Below, piece by piece: positions 24,266-32,858 of a stretch of 44,981 nt of DNA (within the stretch, counting starts at the first letter, position 1; each line of letters begins with the position of its first letter). The stretch spans positions 1-44,981 of the forward strand of contig CACWLH010000010.1 of assembly GCA_902761625.1 (NCBI GenBank), written 5' to 3'. The notes under the pieces are model-generated. The model was not told where the DNA came from. It worked only from the letters and a program-made list of their open reading frames with translations, and did not search any database. The stretch comes from an uncultured Erysipelotrichaceae bacterium (GTDB taxonomy: Bacteria; Bacillota_I; Bacilli_A; Erysipelotrichales; Erysipelotrichaceae). The position numbers were made by a program, and so were the translations under genes.

Positions 24266-25530
24266 TATCTGACCTTGAAGAGTTCTTTGATCTGGTTCAG
24301 ATCAACCTTTTCACCGATGATTGTGATCAGGCCTGTATAGGCGGGAGAACCCTTGCGGATATCGATGTCGCCGGGAACATAGTCAAAGAAGAGCCAGCTG
24401 CCGTCTTCTGTCGGAACAATACCCTTGGCTCTGACAATGTTTTCGCCAAGACCGGCAAGCGCAGTGCGGATTTCATCTTCGTTGTATTTGTTGATGGTTT
24501 CGATACCGATGGAATCAAAGATCTCATCCGCATCATGCCCATGGTGGTGGTGATGGTGATGATGGTGCTCGTGTTCATCTTCGCCGAGATGGATGCGGTT
24601 GCCTTCGGAAAGACCTTCATTCGGATCTTCCTTGCCATGGTGATGATGGTGATGATGTTCGTGCTCATCCTCGTCATCGTCGTCATGATGGTGGTGATGA
24701 TGTTCATGCTCATCCTCGTCATCATCGTCATGGTGGTGATGATGTTCATGCTCATCCTCGTCATCATCGTCATGGTGGTGATGATGTTCGTGCTCATCCT
24801 CATCTTCATCGTCATGATGGTGGTGATGATGTTCGTGCTCATCCTCATCTTCATCGTCATGATGGTGGTGATGATGTTCATGTTCATCCTCATCTTCATC
24901 GTCATCATCTTCGAGTTCACCGAGATCTTCGGGGAAACCGTCGGAAGAGCCGACCATCGCGTCGTATACGGTTTTGCCGCTCAGTTCATCCCACGGTGTG
25001 GTGATGATGCGGGCATCCGCATTGAGTTCACGGATGATATCCACATCCGCCTGAAGAGTTTTTTCATCTGTCATCTGTGTTCTGGAGAGAATGACACAGG
25101 CAGCGGTTGCGATCTGATCATCAAAGAATTCACGGAAGTTCTTGTGATAGATCTGGCACCTCTTCGCATCAACGACAGCGCTGTAGCTGTTGAGTTCCAG
25201 TCCCTCCACGGACTTGATGATTCTCAGAATATCGGAGAGTTTGCCGACACCGGACGGTTCAATCACGATATGGTCGGGATTGAGTTCCTCCACAACCTTT
25301 TTCAGGGCTTCCTGGAAGTCACCCTGCAGTGTGCAGCAGATGCAGCCGCTGTTGATTTCGGTAATCTCAATGCCTGCCTCCTTGAGGAAACCGCCGTCGA
25401 TACCGATTTCGCCGAATTCATTTTCAACCAGGACAACCTTCTGTCCTGCAAATACGTCTTTGATCAATTTCTGAATCAGAGTTGTTTTACCGGCTCCGAG
25501 AAAGCCGGAAATCACATCGATCTTAGTCAT
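24265..25530 (-). CDS. CobW/COG0523 GTPase with giant His/acidic metal-binding insert (421 aa)
   Basis: Walker A GFLGAGKTT at residues 9-17, CxCC metal motif in SGCICCTLQG (Cys 63, 65, 66), Walker B-like HIVIEPSG, and a CobW_C domain at the end (ENIVRAKGIVPTEDG, FFDYVPGD). Between G-domain and CobW_C sits a ~125-residue insert with seven blocks of the kind DEDEHEHHHHHH separated by acidic runs. COG0523 proteins are metallochaperones (zinc, cobalt, nickel). The His tracts probably bind or buffer several metal ions. ATG 25530 follows AAGGTG; GTG 25539 is rejected. It overlaps the next GTPase gene at 24265, so the pair is one operon. No clear Zur box is seen. Confidence 0.93.
   Translation of the reverse strand: MTKIDVISGFLGAGKTTLIQKLIKDVFAGQKVVLVENEFGEIGIDGGFLKEAGIEITEINSGCICCTLQGDFQEALKKVVEELNPDHIVIEPSGVGKLSDILRIIKSVEGLELNSYSAVVDAKRCQIYHKNFREFFDDQIATAACVILSRTQMTDEKTLQADVDIIRELNADARIITTPWDELSGKTVYDAMVGSSDGFPEDLGELEDDDDEDEDEHEHHHHHHDDEDEDEHEHHHHHHDDEDEDEHEHHHHHDDDDEDEHEHHHHHDDDDEDEHEHHHHHHDDDDEDEHEHHHHHHHGKEDPNEGLSEGNRIHLGEDEHEHHHHHHHHHGHDADEIFDSIGIETINKYNEDEIRTALAGLGENIVRAKGIVPTEDGSWLFFDYVPGDIDIRKGSPAYTGLITIIGEKVDLNQIKELFKVR
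24535..24912 (-). repeat. Tandem 42-45-bp repeat coding His/Asp/Glu blocks
   Basis: Six close-set units and a seventh separated one within the CobW gene, each coding four to seven acidic residues, HEH and a run of five to nine His. Units differ by single codon gains or losses in the His and Asp runs, as expected of replication slippage. Copy number is likely to vary between strains. Confidence 0.9.
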
Positions 25531-25556
25531 AGAATTCACCTTCTTTCGCGTTACCT

Positions 25557-25562
25557 ATTATA
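25557..25562 (-). promoter_or_regulatory. -10 box of the CobW pair
   Basis: Minus-strand GGTATATAAT with TATAAT at 25557-25562, 27 nt before ATG 25530. The -35 is weak. A CGTGA/TCACG inverted repeat lies upstream (25585-25598) and could be a regulator site. Confidence 0.45.
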
Positions 25563-25615
25563 TACCACACGTCAATAACATGCCCGTGAATGCTCACGAT
25601 TTGAAGCTCCATGCA

Positions 25616-25681
25616 TTGACACATCATGAAAAGCGCTCTACTATGAAATTATAGATGTAAACGTTTACGGAAACGATAACA
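25616..25681 (+). promoter_or_regulatory. lacI-type gene promoter and operator
   Basis: TTGACA (25616-25621), 17-nt spacer, TACTAT (25639-25644). Just downstream is the perfect palindrome GTAAACGTTTAC (25657-25668), followed by a degenerate half-site GGAAACGATAAC. The AACGTT core is typical of LacI-family operators, so the regulator probably represses itself. Confidence 0.8.
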
Positions 25682-25715
25682 ACAGTTTTAAGTCAAAAGG
25701 AGGGAGGAGTCCGCG

Positions 25716-26750
25716 ATGACGACAATCAAAGATATCGCACGTTTGTCCGGTTACAGCATCGGGACTGTTTCCCGTGTGATCAACAACCACGCGGATGTTT
25801 CAGAGGCGGCCAGAGCGAAAATCACACAGGTGATTCAGGAAACAGGCTTTCAGCCCAATACAAATGCGAAGTATCTGAAGCTGGCAGGCTCTTCACCGGT
25901 CACCATCCTCGTCAAGGGCACCAAGAATTTCTTCCTGGAAACCATTCTCGAGGAAATTCAGGAACTGATGAAAAAGAACGGAGAACCGGTTACGGTGGTA
26001 TTTCTGGATGAGCTTTCCAATGAAGTGGAAACAGCAGCGCAGATCGCATCCGAAAGAAAACCGAAGGGACTGATTTTCCTTGGCGCCAATCTGGACTATC
26101 TTCATCAGTCATTCGGCAATATCAAAATTCCGGCTGTTCTGGTGACCGGCAATGCGTCTGAGCTTGGCTTTGAAAATCTGTCCAGTTTCTCCACCGATGA
26201 CTATGAGGCTTCCAAAGCTGCGGTTGGTGTGCTGCTCAATGCCGGTCATACAAATATCGGAATTGTCGGCGGATCCAATATGAATATCCATGGCAGCATC
26301 GGAACAACCAGACTCATGGGCGGGATGGATGCCCTTAAGAAAAGAGATATTCCGTTTGACATGGAACACAGCTATGAGCCAAGCCGATTCTCTTCGGAAG
26401 ACGGCTACCGCGCCGCAAAGAAACTTCTGGAAAGGGAAAAGGGAATCACCGCCATCTTCGCGCTGAGTGACACGATCGCCATCGGCGCCATGCGGGCAGC
26501 GAAGGATCTCGGCCTGCGGATTCCGGAAGATCTTTCCATCATCGGCTTTGACGGCATTGAATATACAAAGTATTCCGTGCCACGTCTGGCCACGGTCAGA
26601 CAGAGCTCATCCCTGCTTGCACAGAAGAGCGTGGACGATCTGCTGTTAAGAATGAATTACAGTCGCAAAGCTGTTCATGAAGTGATTCCGTTCAAAGTGG
26701 AACCCGGCGAAAGTATTCAAAAAATTATCAAAAAACCTCTTGAAAAATGA
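25716..26750 (+). CDS. LacI-family transcriptional regulator of the maltodextrin locus (344 aa)
   Basis: N-terminal LacI helix-turn-helix (TTIKDIARLSGYSIGTVSRV) with hinge NTNAKYLK, then a periplasmic-binding-protein-like effector domain with TDDYEASKAAVGVLL, GLRIPEDLSIIGFD and RLATVRQSS. It lies upstream of malEFG and amylase genes. Identical AACGTT-core operators stand before it and before malE, so it probably represses both until maltodextrin arrives. The effector is inferred. The start is fixed by the AGGAGGGAGG upstream and the conserved N-terminus. Confidence 0.93.
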   Translation: MTTIKDIARLSGYSIGTVSRVINNHADVSEAARAKITQVIQETGFQPNTNAKYLKLAGSSPVTILVKGTKNFFLETILEEIQELMKKNGEPVTVVFLDELSNEVETAAQIASERKPKGLIFLGANLDYLHQSFGNIKIPAVLVTGNASELGFENLSSFSTDDYEASKAAVGVLLNAGHTNIGIVGGSNMNIHGSIGTTRLMGGMDALKKRDIPFDMEHSYEPSRFSSEDGYRAAKKLLEREKGITAIFALSDTIAIGAMRAAKDLGLRIPEDLSIIGFDGIEYTKYSVPRLATVRQSSSLLAQKSVDDLLLRMNYSRKAVHEVIPFKVEPGESIQKIIKKPLEK

Positions 26751-26803
26751 AAACGCTTCAACTATGATGAAATTGTGATGGAAACGTTTACGGTAACGTT
26801 TCC
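26740..26803 (+). promoter_or_regulatory. malE promoter with double LacI-type operator
   Basis: TTGAAA (26740-26745) overlapping the end of the lacI-type gene, 17-nt spacer, TATGAT (26763-26768). The operator spans 26780-26803: GGAAACGTT, TACGGT, AACGTTTCC, a 24-bp near-palindrome with two AACGTT cores. It sits just downstream of the expected start, where a repressor would block elongation. Confidence 0.85.
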
Positions 26804-26835
26804 AAAAACGGAAATAATTACGGAGGAAAAAAGAA

Positions 26836-28095
26836 ATGGAAATGAAGAGAGTATTTACAACAAGCCTGGCAGCACTGCTGAGCGTATCAATGCTCGCGGG
26901 CTGCGGAGGATCACAGCAGTCCGGCGGAGAGAGCTCGGATCAGGGCGGCGAAGAAAAACCCGCTGAAACAGTCGATGCGACAGTCACAGTCTGGGGCCCG
27001 CAGGAAGACCAGTCCAAGGACAACGGTGAATGGCTGCAGACAATGTGCAACCAGTTCAACGAAGCACATCCTGAATGGAATCTGACATTCACTTACGGCA
27101 CATGTTCTGAAGGCGATGCAAAGACAAACGTCGGTACAGACCCGAGCGCAGCTGCGGATGTATATATGTTCGCAAATGACCAGATTCCTGATCTGATCAA
27201 GGCCGGCGGTATCGCTGAACTGGGCGGAACAAATGTTGACAACATGAAGAAGAACAACTCAGCGACAACTGTCAACACAGTTTCCTACAACGGTTCTGTT
27301 TACGGCTTCCCGTTCACATCCAACACATGGTTCATGTACTATGACAAGAGTGTCTTCTCCGATGAAGATATCAAGTCACTTGATGCAATGCTCGAAAAGG
27401 GCAAAGTTGCATTCCCGCTTGAGAACTCCTGGTACATCGCAGCCTTCTATGTTGCAAACGGATGCACACTGTTCGGTGAAGACGGCAGCAAGGCTGACGC
27501 CGGTATCGATTTCTCCGGTGACAAGGCAGTCGCAGTCACAGATTATCTTGTAGACCTGGTCAAGAACGCGAACTTCGCAAACGGCGATGTCGGCACAGTA
27601 GCTGACGCAAAGGCATTCTTCTCCGGCTCCTGGGATTATGAAAAGGCACAGGACGCTTACGGCGAAAACCTGGGTGTCGCAGCTCTGCCGTCCATCACAA
27701 TCAACGGTGAGGCAAAGCAGATGAAGTCCTTCGCAGGCTCCAAGGCAGTCGGTGTCAACCCCGCGACAGCTCTGTATAAGGAACATCCTGAAATCGCAGT
27801 CGCACTTGCGGCATGGCTTGGCGGAACAGAAGCTCAGCAGAAGCATTATGAGCTCAGAAACATCATCCCGACAGACTCCGGCATCAACGTCGGCGACGAC
27901 GCTCTGGCAAAGGCACAGATGGACACAATGGCTAACACATCAATCGTGCAGCCTCTGCAGGATGCGATGGGTCAGTACTGGGGACCGGCTGAATCCATGG
28001 GTAAGGAAATCGTTTCCGGAACAGTTACTCATGACAATGCGGCTGAAAAGACTGAAGCCATGAATGAATCCATGAACACAGCAGCTGTTCAGTAA
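26836..28095 (+). CDS. malE: Maltodextrin ABC transporter substrate-binding lipoprotein (419 aa)
   Basis: Family 1 solute-binding protein: signal peptide with lipobox LAGC, linker of Gly/Ser/Glu, then VTVWGPQEDQS, FNEAHPEWNLTFTYG, VYGFPFTSNTWFMYYDKS and a C-terminal AAVQ. The pattern is MalE/CUT1-like, and the adjacent malF, malG and two GH13 enzymes indicate maltodextrin. Codon choice is noticeably biased toward ACA, GCA and AAC compared with neighbours, as in highly expressed genes. ACGGAGG precedes ATG 26836. An intercistronic hairpin follows, which often keeps binding-protein mRNA more abundant than the permeases. Confidence 0.92.
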   Translation: MEMKRVFTTSLAALLSVSMLAGCGGSQQSGGESSDQGGEEKPAETVDATVTVWGPQEDQSKDNGEWLQTMCNQFNEAHPEWNLTFTYGTCSEGDAKTNVGTDPSAAADVYMFANDQIPDLIKAGGIAELGGTNVDNMKKNNSATTVNTVSYNGSVYGFPFTSNTWFMYYDKSVFSDEDIKSLDAMLEKGKVAFPLENSWYIAAFYVANGCTLFGEDGSKADAGIDFSGDKAVAVTDYLVDLVKNANFANGDVGTVADAKAFFSGSWDYEKAQDAYGENLGVAALPSITINGEAKQMKSFAGSKAVGVNPATALYKEHPEIAVALAAWLGGTEAQQKHYELRNIIPTDSGINVGDDALAKAQMDTMANTSIVQPLQDAMGQYWGPAESMGKEIVSGTVTHDNAAEKTEAMNESMNTAAVQ

Positions 28096-28137
28096 TTATT
28101 GAATAGACAGACATACGTAAAACTTTGTAAATGAAGT

Positions 28138-28175
28138 AAGCGGCTGAAGATCGGTGAATTCCGCTTCGGCCGCTT
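28138..28175 (+). terminator. Intercistronic hairpin between malE and malF
   Basis: AAGCGGC-T-GAAG (28138-28149) pairs with CTTC-G-GCCGCTT (28164-28175), followed by an interrupted T-run (TCATTCT). Probably a partial terminator or mRNA stabiliser that lowers malF/malG relative to malE. Confidence 0.6.
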
Positions 28176-28206
28176 TCATTCTATCGATTGATGAAAGGAG
28201 GAACTG

Positions 28207-29568
28207 ATGGCAGGCAAGCTGAATAAAGAAGCGAGTGCGGTTGAAAGTTTTGCCAAAGGAGATCTTTACACGAAACTTTCGGCAGTATTCATGGGGGCCG
28301 GCCTGATCGGCCATAAACAGATTGCCAAAGGCATTCTGATTCTGCTTTGCGAAATTGCATGGGTCATCTATATGATCCGTACCGGTATTCACAGTATTGC
28401 CCTTTTACCGAGTCTTGGCGATGCGGCGCAGGAAAAAGTCTGGAATGAGGCAAAGCAGATTTACGAATACACAGCCGGAGACAATTCACAGCAGATTCTG
28501 CTGTATGGCGTGGTGGCGCTGTTTGTTGTCGCCGCGATTGTGGTGTTATGGATTCTTCAGATGAAGCATTCATACAAAATGCAGAAGAAGATTGAAAACG
28601 GAGAACATGTGCCGACATTCAAAGAGGATATCATCAGCCTGTTCAACGGCAATCTTCATATCACCCTGATGACACTTCCGTGTCTGGGTATTCTGATCTT
28701 CAACATTGTTCCGCTGGTTTACATGATTTCGATGGCCTTCACGGAATATTCGAAAGAGAATGAAAAACTGATGCTGTTTGACTGGAACGGTCTGACCCAG
28801 TTCCAGCGTGTCCTCAACATGCAGGGCAACATCGGCAGACAGTTCTGGCATGTATTAGCGTGGACGGTCACATGGGCGATCTTCGCCACATTCCTGAACT
28901 ACATTCTCGGCATGATTCTTGCGATGGTGATCAACCGCAAGGATACAAAGGCCAAGGGCTTCTGGAGATTCTGCTTTGTATTGTCCATCGCGGTTCCCCA
29001 GTTCGTTTCCCTGATGATCATGAACATCATGCTGCAGCCAAACGGCGCCGTGAATGTTCTTCTGAGAAATCTCGGTTGGATCGGGGCAGGCGAGTCGCTG
29101 CCGTTCTGGACCAATGTCACATGGGCGAGAGTGACAATCATTATCATCAACCTCTGGGTCGGTATACCTTATACCATGCTGCAGGTGACAGGCATTCTCC
29201 AGAACATCCCCAACGAGCTCTATGAAGCCGCAAAGATGGACGGGGCCGGGACGGTGACGATCTTCTTCAAGATCACCCTGCCTTACATGCTGTTTGTCAC
29301 GACCCCGTATCTGATCACATCGTTTGTCGGCAATATCAATAACTTCAATGTCATCTATCTGTTATCGGGAGGCGGACCGACCTATGTCGGCGACACCGCC
29401 GGTCAGACGGATCTGCTTGTCACATGGCTGTACAAGCTGACCATCGATCAGCAGTACTACAACCTTGGCGCGGTCATCGGTATCATCACCTTCGTGATCC
29501 TGACAATCGTCACACTGGTCACTTACCGCAACTCCGCGTCGTATAAGAATGAGGAGGCGTTCATGTGA
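28207..29568 (+). CDS. malF: Maltodextrin ABC transporter permease MalF (453 aa)
   Basis: Binding-protein-dependent permease with eight or so membrane helices. The EAA loop ELYEAAKMDGAGTVTIFFKITLP lies near residue 345. The N-terminal 150 residues contain an extra helix pair and a charged loop (residues 70-90), as in the longer MalF proteins of Bacillota. Conserved YLLSGGGPTYVGDTAGQTDLL follows. GAAAGGAGG precedes ATG 28207. The end is close to malG, leaving 1 nt between stop and start. Confidence 0.93.
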   Translation: MAGKLNKEASAVESFAKGDLYTKLSAVFMGAGLIGHKQIAKGILILLCEIAWVIYMIRTGIHSIALLPSLGDAAQEKVWNEAKQIYEYTAGDNSQQILLYGVVALFVVAAIVVLWILQMKHSYKMQKKIENGEHVPTFKEDIISLFNGNLHITLMTLPCLGILIFNIVPLVYMISMAFTEYSKENEKLMLFDWNGLTQFQRVLNMQGNIGRQFWHVLAWTVTWAIFATFLNYILGMILAMVINRKDTKAKGFWRFCFVLSIAVPQFVSLMIMNIMLQPNGAVNVLLRNLGWIGAGESLPFWTNVTWARVTIIIINLWVGIPYTMLQVTGILQNIPNELYEAAKMDGAGTVTIFFKITLPYMLFVTTPYLITSFVGNINNFNVIYLLSGGGPTYVGDTAGQTDLLVTWLYKLTIDQQYYNLGAVIGIITFVILTIVTLVTYRNSASYKNEEAFM

Positions 29569-29569
29569 T

Positions 29570-30448
29570 ATGAGTACCATGGAATTAAAGAAAAACAAAA
29601 GAAGCCCCCATCTTGTGGCTGTGAATGTGCTGGTTCATATCCTGCTCGGTATTCTTGCACTGATCTGGGTGCTGCCGATCTTCTGGATTGTGCTGACCAG
29701 CTTCCGCGCGGAACCGGGTGCCTATACAAGCACCTTCCTGCCGCAGGGATATACGCTGAACAACTATATCAAGCTGTTCACGGACAGAAATGTCCTGAAC
29801 TTCCCGAAGATGTTCACCAACACACTGATCATCGCGATCGTGACATGCATCTTCTCGACATTCTTCGTTCTCTCGGTGGCATATTCGCTTTCCAGAATGA
29901 GATTCAAATTCCGTAAGCCGTATATGAACATGGCGATGATTCTGGGACTGTTCCCGGGTTTCATGACCATGGTGGCGCAGTACTTCCTGCTCAAATCAAT
30001 GGGCCTGACAGAAGGAAGTTCGATCCGCATCGGTCTGATCATTGTCTATTCCGCATGCACGGGTCTTGGCTTCCAGATTGCCAAAGGCTACTTTGACACG
30101 ATTCCCCGCTCCATTGATGAGGCGGCGGTGATGGATGGCGCAACTCAATGGCAGGTGTTCACAAAGATCACGATGCCGCTGGCAAAACCGATTGTAATCT
30201 ATACGGTATTGACCTCATTCATCGCACCATGGGTGGACTTCATCTTTGCAAAGGTTCTCTGCCGTGCCAATGCCGACGAGTACACAGTCGCGATTGGTCT
30301 GTGGAACATGCTGCAGAAGGAATACATCTACCAGTGGTACACATGCTTCGCAGCCGGTGCGGTTGTCATCTCCATCCCGATCGCACTGCTCTTCCTGTAC
30401 ATGCAGAGATTCTATGTCGAAGGCGTGTCAGGCGCTGTCAAGGGATGA
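29570..30448 (+). CDS. malG: Maltodextrin ABC transporter permease MalG (292 aa)
   Basis: Six-helix permease; EAA loop SIDEAAVMDGATQWQVFTKI near residue 190; partner of MalF in the CUT1 transporter. No ATPase gene is in this locus, so a shared MsmX-type ATPase from elsewhere is expected. ATG 29570 is chosen; the in-frame ATG 29549 lies within malF. The stop overlaps the amylase start as ATGA (30445-30448). Confidence 0.93.
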   Translation: MSTMELKKNKRSPHLVAVNVLVHILLGILALIWVLPIFWIVLTSFRAEPGAYTSTFLPQGYTLNNYIKLFTDRNVLNFPKMFTNTLIIAIVTCIFSTFFVLSVAYSLSRMRFKFRKPYMNMAMILGLFPGFMTMVAQYFLLKSMGLTEGSSIRIGLIIVYSACTGLGFQIAKGYFDTIPRSIDEAAVMDGATQWQVFTKITMPLAKPIVIYTVLTSFIAPWVDFIFAKVLCRANADEYTVAIGLWNMLQKEYIYQWYTCFAAGAVVISIPIALLFLYMQRFYVEGVSGAVKG

Positions 30449-32079
30449 GAAAGTCTTTTAAACAATTACTCATATGCGCATCGCTCACGGTGCTTGCCCT
30501 GGGCGGATGCACGCAGAAAGATCCAGAAGCAGCAGGCAATCCGTCTGCTGCTTCTTCGGTTCAGATGGTGGAGCTGAACAAGGATCTTGTGCCGCTGAAA
30601 GCGGAAGATGATTATCGCAGCGCGTATGAGATTTTCGTCTATTCATTTGCCGATTCGGATCACGACGGGATCGGCGATCTTCAGGGTGTCATATCAAAGC
30701 TGGATTATATCGAGGACCTGGGCTTCAGTGAAATCTGGCTGATGCCTGTCTGTCCCTCACCGACGTACCATAAATACGATGTGACGGATTACAAGGCGAT
30801 TGATCCGGAATACGGAACCATGGATGACTTTGATCAATTGATCGAAGAGTGTAAAAAAAGAAATATCGAAGTGATCGTGGATCTGGTTCTCAACCATACT
30901 TCCACATCACATGAATGGTTCACACAGGCTCACGAATATCTGAAGGAACTGCCCGATGACTGGGGCGCTTCCGCGGACTATTGTCCGTATTTTGACTATT
31001 ACAATTTCACAAGGGATGCCGGAGACGGCTATTCGCCTTTGGCGGATACTAACTGGTATTACGAGGCACGCTTCTGGTCGGAAATGCCGGATCTGAATCT
31101 GGACAGTGAGAAAGTCAGAAGTGAATTCAGCGACATCATGAAATTCTGGCTGGATCATGGTGTGCATGGTTTCCGTCTGGACGCGGTGACTTCCTATTAC
31201 ACCGGCAACAATGAAAGAAACATTGAATTTCTTGACTGGCTGGTCCACGAAGGCAAAAGGATTGATCCTTCCTGCTATTTTGTGGCGGAAGGCTGGACGG
31301 ACCGCAAAACCTTTGCGATGTATTATCAGTCCGGCATTGATTCGATGTTTGACTTCTCCTTCGCAAACAATGACGGTGTGATTGCCCAGGTGGTCAAAGG
31401 CTATGATGCCAAGGCTTATGGCGAAGCGCAGGTCAGGGAACAGGAGCTGTTCTCCTCATACAGTGAAAACTATATCAACGCGCCGTTCTATACCAACCAT
31501 GACATGGCAAGAAGCGCCGGCTATTATCCCGATGACGACGGATCAAAAGTCAAAACGGCGATGGCGATGAATCTGTTCATGAGCGGCAATGCATTTGTCT
31601 ATTACGGCGAGGAGCTTGGCATGAAGGGCTCGGGACGCGATGAAAACAAACGCGCGCCGATGTACTGGAGTTCAGATCCCGAAGCACAGGGCATGTGCAG
31701 CGGTCCTGTTGACATGGAGGAAGTGACCATGATCTATCCTTCCTATGAGGAAAGCAAGGATGATCCGCTCAGCATCTATAACTATGTGAAACAGGCACTG
31801 AAAATCCGCAATTCCTTCCCGTCGATCAGCCATGGAAACGTGGAAGTGGCATATGACTTATGCCATGACAGAATCTGCGCCTATACAAAAGAATATGAAA
31901 ATGAGAAAGTATTGATTGTATGGAATCTTGGCGGCGCCAAGGCGGATACAGACCTTTCATCCATGGCTGAATTCAACACGCTCAAGGCAGTGCTCAATAC
32001 CAATGAGGAGAAGATCACACTGGATGGAAACACGCTCTCTATGCCCGCATGGAGCGTTGCGGTAATCGGTATGGAATGA
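30445..32079 (+). CDS. Surface lipoprotein alpha-amylase, GH13 (544 aa)
   Basis: Signal peptide with lipobox LGGC (Cys 22), then a GH13 barrel. Region I is VDLVLNHTS near residue 144, region II is GFRLDAV with the nucleophile Asp near 245, region III is VAEGW with the acid/base Glu near 281, and region IV is TNHDMAR near 350. DSDHDGIGDLQG is the calcium-type loop common in oligosaccharide-active GH13. It probably trims dextrins at the cell surface before uptake by MalEFG. The overlap with malG and the frame opening at 30148 inside malG fix the start at 30445. Specific activity (amylase, neopullulanase or glucosidase) cannot be told. Confidence 0.93.
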   Translation: MRKSFKQLLICASLTVLALGGCTQKDPEAAGNPSAASSVQMVELNKDLVPLKAEDDYRSAYEIFVYSFADSDHDGIGDLQGVISKLDYIEDLGFSEIWLMPVCPSPTYHKYDVTDYKAIDPEYGTMDDFDQLIEECKKRNIEVIVDLVLNHTSTSHEWFTQAHEYLKELPDDWGASADYCPYFDYYNFTRDAGDGYSPLADTNWYYEARFWSEMPDLNLDSEKVRSEFSDIMKFWLDHGVHGFRLDAVTSYYTGNNERNIEFLDWLVHEGKRIDPSCYFVAEGWTDRKTFAMYYQSGIDSMFDFSFANNDGVIAQVVKGYDAKAYGEAQVREQELFSSYSENYINAPFYTNHDMARSAGYYPDDDGSKVKTAMAMNLFMSGNAFVYYGEELGMKGSGRDENKRAPMYWSSDPEAQGMCSGPVDMEEVTMIYPSYEESKDDPLSIYNYVKQALKIRNSFPSISHGNVEVAYDLCHDRICAYTKEYENEKVLIVWNLGGAKADTDLSSMAEFNTLKAVLNTNEEKITLDGNTLSMPAWSVAVIGME

Positions 32080-32858
32080 TGATACAGAATTATATTTTCG
32101 ATCTTTACGGAACATTGGTTGAGATCCATACGGATCAGACCAAAAAAGAAGTCTGGACAGTGATATCCCGGCATTATCTCAAAGCAGGGGCTGTCTGGAC
32201 ACCGAAACAGATGAAACATGCTTACTTCCGGATGTGTGAGGAGGAAGAGAAGAAACTGAAAACACCTGAAATCCAATATCCGGAAATCGATCTTGGCATT
32301 GTATTCAGAAGACTGTATGAGGAAGCGCCTTTTCATGTCCCGTTGATGAGAATTGAACCGGACGCGAAATGGATTGAAAAAGCAGCTCATTTATTCCGTA
32401 AAGCTTCCCGGGAAAAACTGTATCCATACAGAAATACAATCAAGGTACTGAACCGTCTGAAACAGGAAGGAAAAGGGGTATGGCTGCTGTCCAACGCACA
32501 GACTCTGTTTACTGTTGAAGAATTGAAAATGTGCGGTCTGTATGATCTGTTTGACGGGATATACATCTCATCAGACCATGGTGTGAAAAAGCCGCAGAAG
32601 CAGTTCATGGAGGCAATGCTTGAAGAATATGATATTGCCGCAGAAACAGCTCTCATGATCGGCAATGATATCAGTGCGGATATCGGCATCGCTTATGCAT
32701 GTCATGTGCCTTCAGCCTTTCTCAACACAGACGGATATACAGATGATCAGATCAGGGAACAGCTGAACAAAGTTGTCCATGACAATGATTACAGACCGAT
32801 GATCATTCAAAGCGGTGATATAGCGCAGCTTTTGAAACAGGAGGATGAAGATGCCTGA
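32076..32858 (+). CDS. HAD-superfamily hydrolase (260 aa)
   Basis: Motif I IFDLYGTLVE (nucleophile Asp; DLYGT instead of DxDGT, so the acid/base Asp is replaced by Tyr), motif II WLLSNAQ, motif III Lys in SDHGVKKPQ, motif IV MIGNDISADIG. Cap region between residues 20 and 115. It starts at ATG 32076 overlapping the amylase stop (ATGA). Being inside the mal operon it might act on a sugar phosphate, but the altered motif I makes phosphatase or beta-phosphoglucomutase activity doubtful without test. Confidence 0.85.
   Translation: MMIQNYIFDLYGTLVEIHTDQTKKEVWTVISRHYLKAGAVWTPKQMKHAYFRMCEEEEKKLKTPEIQYPEIDLGIVFRRLYEEAPFHVPLMRIEPDAKWIEKAAHLFRKASREKLYPYRNTIKVLNRLKQEGKGVWLLSNAQTLFTVEELKMCGLYDLFDGIYISSDHGVKKPQKQFMEAMLEEYDIAAETALMIGNDISADIGIAYACHVPSAFLNTDGYTDDQIREQLNKVVHDNDYRPMIIQSGDIAQLLKQEDEDA

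Noticed and set aside
24535..25578. Plus-strand ORF of 347 aa opposite the CobW gene
   Set aside because: It is the antisense of the His/Asp repeats, giving Met/Val-rich low-complexity protein with no independent support.
30148..30444. Upstream extension of the amylase reading frame
   Set aside because: It lies wholly inside malG out of frame; ATG 30445 begins a good lipoprotein signal peptide.
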